Shown one piece after another: positions 58,540 to 64,000 of a stretch of 64,000 nucleotides of DNA. The translations under genes were made by a program, and so were the position numbers. The notes beneath the pieces are model-generated. The model did no database searches and had not been told where the DNA came from. It worked only from the letters and a program-made list of their open reading frames with translations. The first letter of the stretch is position 1. Each line of letters starts with the position of its first letter. The stretch is from Pseudomonas sp. FP1742 (GTDB lineage Bacteria; Pseudomonadota; Gammaproteobacteria; Pseudomonadales; Pseudomonadaceae): the NCBI RefSeq assembly GCF_030687145.1, contig NZ_CP117460.1:6262001-6326000 (forward strand), in the 5' to 3' direction.

Positions 58540-59505
58540 TTACGGCGCTTTGGCGACGGCTGCCGGTGGCGTCCAGATCACGTCCTTGATACTCAAGGGC
58601 TTGGGAATCAGCTTGAGCTGGTAGAAGCTGTCGGCGATTTTCTGTTGGGCGGCGACCACCTCAGGGGTCAGGAACAGCGCGCCGTAGCCCTGGCGCTTCA
58701 CCGAAGTCAGAGTGATGTCCGCCGGCAGGCCGAGCAGTGGCGAAACCTGTTTGGTGACGTCCTCGGGATTGGCCCGGGACCATTCACCGACCGCGCGCAC
58801 TTCTTCCACCAGGGTTTTGATCACTTGAGGATTTTTCTGCGCATAAGGCTTGGTCGCCAGATAGAACTGATGGTTGTCGACGATGCCTTTGCCATCGCGC
58901 AAGGTGCGCGCTTGCAGTTGCTGTTCGGCGGCAGCCTGGTACGGATCCCAGATCACCCAGGCATCGACACTGCCGCGCTCGAACGCGGCGCGGGCATCGG
59001 CGGGCGGCAGGAACACGGTCTGGATGTCGGTGTATTTGAGGCCGGCGTCTTCCAGCGCACGCACCAGCAGGTAGTGCACGTTGGAGCCTTTGTTGAGCAC
59101 GACTTTCTTGCCCTTGAGTTCCTGCACCGATTTGATCGGCGAGCCCTTCGGCACCAGGATCGCTTCGCTGTGGGGCGCTGGCGGTTCATAGGCAACGTAG
59201 AGCAGATCGGCGCCCGCGGCCTGGGCGAAAACCGGAGGCGTTTCGCCGGTGACGCCGAAGTCGATGGAGCCGACGTTCAGGCCTTCGAGCAGTTGCGGGC
59301 CACCGGGGAATTCAGTCCATTGCACGTCCACGCCTTGGGCGGCGAGGCGTTTTTCCAGCGTGCCTTTGGCTTTGAGCAGCACCAGGGTGCCGTATTTCTG
59401 ATAGCCGATTCTTAACGTCTCGGCTTGAGCTTGAGTAATGACGCCGAAGGACACAGCCGCAGCAAACAGAGCGACCAGACCACGACGCAAAATGACAGGG
59501 CGCAT
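58540..59505 (-). CDS. ssuA: Aliphatic sulfonate-binding protein SsuA
   Basis: The 321-residue precursor has a signal peptide (residues 1-28, ending TQAQA) and the NMT1/THI5-like binding fold: [47 protein letters not shown] and [15 protein letters not shown]. The ATG at 59505 has AAAGGAGAGCGCC upstream. It delivers sulfonates to SsuBC. It lies 90 bp after ssuE. Confidence 0.93.
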   Translation of the reverse strand: MRPVILRRGLVALFAAAVSFGVITQAQAETLRIGYQKYGTLVLLKAKGTLEKRLAAQGVDVQWTEFPGGPQLLEGLNVGSIDFGVTGETPPVFAQAAGADLLYVAYEPPAPHSEAILVPKGSPIKSVQELKGKKVVLNKGSNVHYLLVRALEDAGLKYTDIQTVFLPPADARAAFERGSVDAWVIWDPYQAAAEQQLQARTLRDGKGIVDNHQFYLATKPYAQKNPQVIKTLVEEVRAVGEWSRANPEDVTKQVSPLLGLPADITLTSVKRQGYGALFLTPEVVAAQQKIADSFYQLKLIPKPLSIKDVIWTPPAAVAKAP

Positions 59506-59595
59506 GGCGCTCTCCTTTTTGCAGTTGGGTTTTGGCTGCACCTGCTTGCCCGTTGGCGGGCCAGTGAGGTGGAGTAAATCAGTTTCGGGTGAGGC

Positions 59596-60189
59596 TTAAA
59601 TGCTCCAGCGAGCACTCAACAAACGTTCGTTCAACAGGTTTGGATCGAGCGGCTTGGGCCGTCGCGCCATGGCGCTGTAGAACAGCTCCAGCGATTCATT
59701 CAGTCGTTGTGCAAGCTCGGGAGCCAACTGCGCCTGGGCGCTGCCTTCGCCGTAGGCGATCTGACTGTCTACGGCGAAAATCCCGTGGAGCATTTCCTGG
59801 GCCTTCAACGCCGACAATACCGGCTTGAGCGCGTAATCCACCGCCAGCATGTGGGCGATGCTGCCGCCGGTGGCCATTGGCAGAACCACCTTGTGGGCCA
59901 GGGCGCGTTCGGGCAGCAGATCCAGTACGGTTTTCAACGCACCGGAGAACGATGCCTTGTAAACCGGTGTGGCGATCAGCAAGCCATCGGCGTGATCAAT
60001 CTGTTGCAACAGGTCGATTACCTTTGGGCTGTCGAAGCGGGCATGCAGCAAGTCTTCGGCCGGGAAGTCCCGCACCTGATAACTCACCACTTCCACACCT
60101 TGCTCTTGCAACCAGCGTTTGGAGCGCTCCAGCAACACCCCGGAACGGGAGCGTAGGCTGGGGCTGCCACCGAGTGAGACGACCAGCAT
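59596..60189 (-). CDS. ssuE: NAD(P)H-dependent FMN reductase SsuE
   Basis: The 197-residue flavodoxin-like reductase has the phosphate loop [13 protein letters not shown] near the N-terminus and [21 protein letters not shown] near residues 72-92. It supplies FMNH2 to SsuD. It is the first gene of the ssu operon; AAGGA lies 9 bases before its ATG. The 238-bp region upstream is very AT-rich and carries an inverted repeat. Confidence 0.93.
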   Translation of the reverse strand: MLVVSLGGSPSLRSRSGVLLERSKRWLQEQGVEVVSYQVRDFPAEDLLHARFDSPKVIDLLQQIDHADGLLIATPVYKASFSGALKTVLDLLPERALAHKVVLPMATGGSIAHMLAVDYALKPVLSALKAQEMLHGIFAVDSQIAYGEGSAQAQLAPELAQRLNESLELFYSAMARRPKPLDPNLLNERLLSARWSI

Positions 60190-60262
60190 TCAGACAATTC
60201 CTTGAGCGGTGTTGGCGATTCGCAGCTTGCGATTTCGCGTCGATGGAGTGACCTTAACAGGT

Positions 60263-60282
60263 GATTTATATATCCATAAATC
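60263..60282 (-). promoter_or_regulatory. Inverted repeat GATTTAT-N6-ATAAATC upstream of ssuE
   Basis: Seven-base arms with a 6-bp spacer lie 74 bp upstream of the ssuE start in a strongly AT-rich stretch. The GATTTAT core recurs upstream of lsfA (61141) and oprD (62870), making it a candidate operator or UP element linked to sulfur control (CysB is one possibility). An AAAGAATATAT motif at 60309-60319 is also shared with the lsfA promoter. Confidence 0.5.
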
Positions 60283-60338
60283 ATATTTATTCATTTAGTT
60301 ATATCTTTAAAGAATATATTGATTGTCTTTTTCCGGGC

Positions 60339-60363
60339 AAAAAAACAGGCCGTCGAAACGGCC
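60339..60363 (-). terminator. Terminator of lsfA
   Basis: On the minus strand, GGCCGT-TTCG-ACGGCC is followed by TGTTTTTTT. It lies 64 bases after the lsfA stop. Confidence 0.85.
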
Positions 60364-60388
60364 CGAAATCCCCTGCTTTGGTAGACAT

Positions 60389-60419
60389 GATCGCTCCCAC
60401 GCTCTGCGTGGGTGCGATC
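60389..60419. repeat. Single hairpin of the CCCACGC...GCGTGGG class
   Basis: GATCGC...GCGATC arms enclose CCCACGC...GCGTGGG, related to the nested repeat at 5667-5765. It lies just after lsfA, before the terminator. Confidence 0.75.
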
Positions 60420-60427
60420 TTTTGACG

Positions 60428-61066
60428 TTAACGATTCGGCTGCGGCGTCAGGCGCAGATACGGTTTTACCGCGCGATACCCCTTGGGAAAGCGTTGCCTG
60501 ATTTCATCTTCATCCTTGAGCGACGGCACGATCACCACTTCATCACCGTCCTGCCAGTTAGCCGGCGTGGCCACCTTGTAGTTGTCGGTGAGCTGCAGCG
60601 AATCGATCACCCGCAAAATCTCATTGAAGTTACGGCCAGTGCTCGCCGGGTAAGTGATGGTCAGCCGAATCTTCTTGTGCGGATCGATCACGAACAACGA
60701 ACGCACGGTCAGGGTGTCGTTGGCATTCGGATGGATCAGGTCATACAGGTCGGACACTTTGCGGTCCGCGTCAGCGAGAATCGGGAAGTTGACGATGGCG
60801 TTCTGGGTTTCGTTGATGTCCTCGATCCACTTGTGATGCGAGTCCACCGGGTCCACGGACAGAGCAATGGCTTTGACGCCGCGCTGGGCGAATTCATCCT
60901 TGAGCCTGGCGGTGAAGCCCAGCTCGGTGGTGCACACCGGCGTGAAATCCGCCGGATGGGAAAACAACACACCCCAGCTATCGCCCAGCCATTCGTGGAA
61001 ACGGAGGGTGCCGGCGCTGGAATCCTGTTCGAAATCGGGGGCGATATCGCCCAGTCTGAGGCTCAT
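60428..61066 (-). CDS. lsfA: 1-Cys peroxiredoxin LsfA
   Basis: The 212-residue protein is a Prx6-type peroxiredoxin with the peroxidatic Cys45 in FTPVCTTELG and no conserved resolving cysteine. LsfA was found as a sulfate-starvation-induced protein in P. putida and sits next to ssu genes, which fits here. It probably detoxifies peroxides under sulfur limitation, when the flavin-dependent desulfonation can leak peroxide. AAGGAG lies 7 bases before the ATG. Confidence 0.92.
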   Translation of the reverse strand: MSLRLGDIAPDFEQDSSAGTLRFHEWLGDSWGVLFSHPADFTPVCTTELGFTARLKDEFAQRGVKAIALSVDPVDSHHKWIEDINETQNAIVNFPILADADRKVSDLYDLIHPNANDTLTVRSLFVIDPHKKIRLTITYPASTGRNFNEILRVIDSLQLTDNYKVATPANWQDGDEVVIVPSLKDEDEIRQRFPKGYRAVKPYLRLTPQPNR

Positions 61067-61297
61067 GGTGCTGCTCCTTGTGAGTGCTTGTCGAGCTCAA
61101 CTGTGCCTGCCTTTCACCTTAATCAAAAAGAATATATATCGATTTATTTAGACCCAAAGGAAATATTAAAGATCTCTTCACTGGACCTGCACGGCCACGG
61201 GAACGAACATCGATCGCAAGGTTCGAGAAGGCCTTGAGTTGTTGCAAAAGAGGGAACTTCAAGGAGGGTTTACGGGGGTGAGCCCGCCTTGAAAACG

Positions 61298-61340
61298 CAA
61301 AAGCCCCGCCCGGCGCGATGCCGGGCGGGGCTTTTTTTTT
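61298..61340. terminator. Strong hairpin terminator between lsfA and oprD
   Basis: Fourteen-base arms (AAGCCCCGCCCGGC and its complement, 61301-61314 and 61320-61333) with a 5-base loop. The long T run is on the plus strand; the minus strand has a CTTTTGCGTTTT tail, so it may act in both directions, ending the oprD transcript that arrives from the right. Confidence 0.85.
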
Positions 61341-61361
61341 ACGTCGGTTACGCGAGCGCTA

Positions 61362-62744
61362 TTACAACAGCGGGATCGAGTAGCTGACGATCAGACGGTT
61401 TTCGTCCTGGTCGCGCTGACCTGGAATGTCGTTGCGCCACATGGCGTTTTTCCACATGAAGCCCAGGTTTTTCAGTGGGCCTTCCTGGACTACGTACGCC
61501 AGGGTCAGGTCGCGTTCCCACTCGGAACGGCCAGTTGCGTTGACGCTTTTCTGAGCAGCACCCACTTTACCCGTAGTGTCGATGTTATCACCACGCAGAT
61601 AAACCATACCCGCGGTCAGACCTGGGACGCCGACTTTGGCAAAATCGTACGAGTAGCGAGCTTGCCAGGTACGTTCGCCGGCACGGGCAAACTTGGCGAT
61701 CTGACTGTCGGTAGTCAAGTAAGCCGACGAGCCATCACCCTGGTTCAGCCAAGGGAAGTCGCTGTTACCGTTACTGACCTGGTAACCGCCACCAAAAGTG
61801 TGACCGGCAACCGAGTACAGGAAAAGACCGCTATACAGGTTGTTGTCGACTTTACCCTTGGTAATGCCGGTGCCGTAGTCACCGGTAGTGAAATAGGAGG
61901 AGTTATGGCCGTTGGCGCCATCGTCACGGCTGTTGAAGTAACGGAAGTCAGACTTCAGTACGCCCGGACCAATAGACCAGTTGTGAACCAGCCCCAGGAA
62001 GTGCTGTTTGTAGAAATCTTCCAGGTTGCCGTAGTAGTACTGGGCGGTCAGGTCCTTGGTGATTTTGTAGTCGCCACCGCCATAGATGAACTTGTTGCTG
62101 TCACGACCGGCAGCAGTGTGAGCGTTGGCCCCAGCAATCGACAGCTCTTCGTTGTTGCTGGAGTTACGACCCTTGGCGTGCTCGATCTGACCGCCGACCA
62201 GTGTCAGGTCTTTGATTTCGTTCGAGGTGATCTGACCGCCCTGGAAGGTTTGCGGCAGCAGACGACCGTCGTTGGTCACAATCACCGGCAGTTTTGGCTG
62301 CAGGGTGCCCAACTTCAGTTCGGTTTGGGAAATCTTGGCTTTGGCAGTCAGGCCCAGGCTGGAGAAATTATCAACCGCTTCGCCGTTGGACTCGCTTGGG
62401 AAAACAGTGCCGCCGTAAGAAGTTGAAGTGGCGCCGTTAGTGCCACCGCCGGTGTCCAGACGCACGCCCAACAGGCCAATGGCATCGATACCGAAGCCGA
62501 CAGTGCCTTGGGTGTAGCCGGAAGTGAAGCGCAGATCGAAGCCTTGGCCCCATTCTTCGTTCTTGCTTTGAACGCCGTTGGCCTTGACCTTGGCGGTACC
62601 CGCGTCGGAGTCGCGGTTATCGGTGTTGATGTAGAAGTTACGCAGCCCCAATGTAGCCTTGCTGTCTTCGATGAAACCGGCGGCGCCTGCCTGCTGCGCC
62701 AAAACCCCTACGGCCACAGCCAGGGCCAAGGTGGACTTGTTCAT
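61362..62744 (-). CDS. OprD-family outer membrane porin
   Basis: The 460-residue precursor has a signal peptide (residues 1-22, ending GAA) and the OprD hallmarks: FIEDSKATLGLRNFYINTDNR at the mature start, alternating beta strands, and a C-terminus ending in IVSYSIPLL. It is a substrate-specific channel for small organic anions or amino acids. Position beside ssu/lsfA suggests sulfonates or sulfate esters as cargo, but that is inference. The ATG at 62744 is chosen by the signal peptide. Confidence 0.9.
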   Translation of the reverse strand: MNKSTLALAVAVGVLAQQAGAAGFIEDSKATLGLRNFYINTDNRDSDAGTAKVKANGVQSKNEEWGQGFDLRFTSGYTQGTVGFGIDAIGLLGVRLDTGGGTNGATSTSYGGTVFPSESNGEAVDNFSSLGLTAKAKISQTELKLGTLQPKLPVIVTNDGRLLPQTFQGGQITSNEIKDLTLVGGQIEHAKGRNSSNNEELSIAGANAHTAAGRDSNKFIYGGGDYKITKDLTAQYYYGNLEDFYKQHFLGLVHNWSIGPGVLKSDFRYFNSRDDGANGHNSSYFTTGDYGTGITKGKVDNNLYSGLFLYSVAGHTFGGGYQVSNGNSDFPWLNQGDGSSAYLTTDSQIAKFARAGERTWQARYSYDFAKVGVPGLTAGMVYLRGDNIDTTGKVGAAQKSVNATGRSEWERDLTLAYVVQEGPLKNLGFMWKNAMWRNDIPGQRDQDENRLIVSYSIPLL

Positions 62745-62869
62745 TGTTTCGCTCCTCTCGTTTCTAATTCTGGGTTCCTGGTCCTGGGTCGAGCGCCCGG
62801 ATCCTGGGATGCGCAATTAACGCTGGTTGGTCAGGCCATCTTGATTTGGGTCGGCTTATAAACCAAAAA

Positions 62870-62912
62870 GATTTATATGCGGATTTTTTCATACCATTTA
62901 GGTATATAAATC
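62870..62912 (-). promoter_or_regulatory. Nested inverted repeats upstream of the first oprD gene
   Basis: Nine-base outer arms GATTTATAT/ATATAAATC surround an inner ATACC-ATTTA-GGTAT palindrome. The outer core matches the GATTTAT element of the ssuE promoter. Confidence 0.5.
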
Positions 62913-63098
62913 CACGCCGGAACACAAGGTATCGGCTCATGAACCAATTCCTTGACCTTCAAAATCGGGGTTGCTGAATCCGATACTCGTGTTGCTGCCA
63001 ATGAGTACCTGATGGCTTCATTTTATAGATTTAGGTAAAAAACAAAAAAGAATAAATAATCAACTTAAGATATTTTTTTGGAATATCAAAAAAAACGC

Positions 63099-63132
63099 AA
63101 AAAAAAGCCCCGCCAATAGGCGAGGCTCTTTT
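63099..63132 (-). terminator. Terminator of the second oprD gene
   Basis: On the minus strand, AGCCTCGCC-TATT-GGCGGGGCT (one G-T wobble) is followed by a run of T residues, 11 bases beyond the stop at 63143. Confidence 0.85.
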
Positions 63133-63142
63133 CTAATGGTTA

Positions 63143-64000
63143 TTACAGGAAGCTGTAGGTGTAGTTGAAGATCAGACGGGTCTGGTCTTGGTCAGCGGTG
63201 CTGGTGTTACCACGATAGGTACCGTGACGCAGCGTCGTACCAAACCCTTTCAGCATGCCCGTTTGAATCACGTAATCCACGCGCGCGTCGGTCTCGTGCT
63301 CACTCAGGTCTTTACCCACACCGCTGGTTGCCTTGATGTTTTGGCCATTCAAGTAACCAATCGACGCTTTCAAACCTGGCACGCCCAGTGAAGCGAAGTC
63401 ATAGGAGTACTGACCGTACGTGGTGTTTTCACCGGCACGGATAAAGCTGCCCACGGTGGCGTCGGTGAACGAGTAGAAGCTGCCGCCGCCGGCACCTTCT
63501 GGACGACCGTTGTCATTGACAAGGCTGCCTTGGTTCAAGAAGACAAAACCGCCGTCATCGCTGACACGCTGATGCCCGAGCAGGAATGCGCTGCCACCCA
63601 AGGTATAGGTGAAGGTGGCGTTCCAGGTCTTGTTATCAACCACGCCCCTTTCCTTGGCGTAGCCACTGTTGTTGTTGAACTGGTAGCCGGCGTCGCCGTT
63701 CTTGCCGTCGGAGCTGCTGTCGAAATAACGAATATCGGTCTTGAATGACTGGTTGGGAGCAATCGGATAGACGTGCACCAGGCCGAGGAAGTTCTGCTTG
63801 TAGAAGTCTTCCAGATTCGCATAGTAGTACTGCAACGTAAGGTCTTTGGTGACCTTCCAGTCAGCACCGGCATACCGGAATTTGTTGCTGTCCTGAGTCG
63901 CGCCAGCCACCGACAGACCAGTGGAGTTAGAGGAGGCGCGACCCGACGCGTGCTCCAGTTGACCCAGGTTGAAGGTCACGTTGTCGATTTCTTTGGAGGT
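63143..64000 (-). CDS. OprD-family outer membrane porin (C-terminal part, cut by window edge)
   Basis: The last 285 residues are present; the N-terminus lies beyond base 64000. TSKEIDNVTFNLGQLEHASGR at the edge aligns with TSNEIKDLTLVGGQIEHAKGR of the first porin, and DLTLQYYYANLEDFYKQNFLGLVHVYPI with DLTAQYYYGNLEDFYKQHFLGLVHNWSI, so the two genes are tandem paralogues. The C-terminus ends in a beta-strand, LIFNYTYSFL. Substrate unknown. Confidence 0.9.
   Translation of the reverse strand, partial: TSKEIDNVTFNLGQLEHASGRASSNSTGLSVAGATQDSNKFRYAGADWKVTKDLTLQYYYANLEDFYKQNFLGLVHVYPIAPNQSFKTDIRYFDSSSDGKNGDAGYQFNNNSGYAKERGVVDNKTWNATFTYTLGGSAFLLGHQRVSDDGGFVFLNQGSLVNDNGRPEGAGGGSFYSFTDATVGSFIRAGENTTYGQYSYDFASLGVPGLKASIGYLNGQNIKATSGVGKDLSEHETDARVDYVIQTGMLKGFGTTLRHGTYRGNTSTADQDQTRLIFNYTYSFL

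Larger units (their letters stand above)
62745..63142. other. AT-rich 398-bp intergenic region between two oprD genes
   Basis: No gene is seen. It contains GATTTATAT (62870-62878) paired with ATATAAATC (62904-62912), enclosing ATACC...GGTAT (62891-62905); these form nested inverted repeats about 125-170 bp before the oprD start. Further left-to-right there is an A-rich stretch and, at 63099-63132, the terminator of the second porin gene. Confidence 0.6.

Noticed and set aside
56289..58589. Plus-strand open frame of 766 codons opposite ssuB, ssuC and ssuD
   Set aside because: It runs through three recognised minus-strand genes and their junctions, and has no recognisable domain.

Overview
The window is a chromosomal stretch of a Pseudomonas of the fluorescens group. 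The evidence is its GC-rich coding sequence, Pseudomonas-type operons (spuABCDEFGH/spuI, ssuEADCBF with lsfA, cadA/cadR, OprD porins, pchP) and the many paired REP elements with the core GCGGGCTTGCTCGCGAA. I saw no tRNA, rRNA, insertion sequence, prophage, CRISPR array or plasmid/integrative module. It looks like core genome plus metabolic accessory operons.

Layout. 1-9.1 kb: end of an MFS efflux pump, ilvD, a secreted phosphorylcholine phosphatase, a cystine symporter, folA, and a two-gene module of a membrane protein (DUF2868) and a membrane-associated GTPase (DUF3482). 9.1-15.9 kb: a small EF-hand-like protein, then a 2-aminoethylphosphonate-type ABC uptake operon with an FAD oxidoreductase and a LysR regulator. 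15.9-18.7 kb: Cd/Zn P-type ATPase and divergent MerR-type CadR. 18.8-25.4 kb: thyA, lgt, a TauE/SafE permease, an NRDE protein, ptsP and rppH, an expanded version of the enterobacterial rppH-ptsP-lgt-thyA block. 25.5-34 kb: HAD hydrolase, small membrane protein, ilvA, rpiA, an SdiA-regulated-type protein, a FAH-family hydrolase, and a D-2-hydroxyglutarate dehydrogenase divergent from serA. 34-43.5 kb: mostly single genes of loosely known function (DUF4399, an unusually short solute-binding protein, DUF523, a 2OG-Fe oxygenase, DUF2059, an alpha/beta hydrolase, DUF6436, a penicillin-acylase-family enzyme, a GlxA-type regulator, an HD-domain protein).

43.6-55.3 kb is the polyamine region: uptake (SpuD/E binding proteins, SpuF ATPase, SpuG/H permeases) and catabolism (SpuC aminotransferase, SpuB and SpuI gamma-glutamylpolyamine synthetase-type enzymes, SpuA amidase), followed by a TetR regulator. 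55.5-61.1 kb is the sulfonate-sulfur operon ssuEADCBF with the sulfate-starvation peroxiredoxin lsfA. The window ends with two tandem OprD-family porins, the second cut by the window edge.

No completely novel system is obvious. The points most worth a second look are the DUF2868/DUF3482 GTPase module with a degenerate G4 motif, two mutually exclusive hairpins in the spuC-spuD gap, a GATTTAT element upstream of ssuE, lsfA and oprD, a palindrome between serA and the D-2-HG dehydrogenase, the short solute-binding protein, and the AEP transporter without phnW/phnX beside it. All functional assignments come from reading motifs and gene order; no database search was run.
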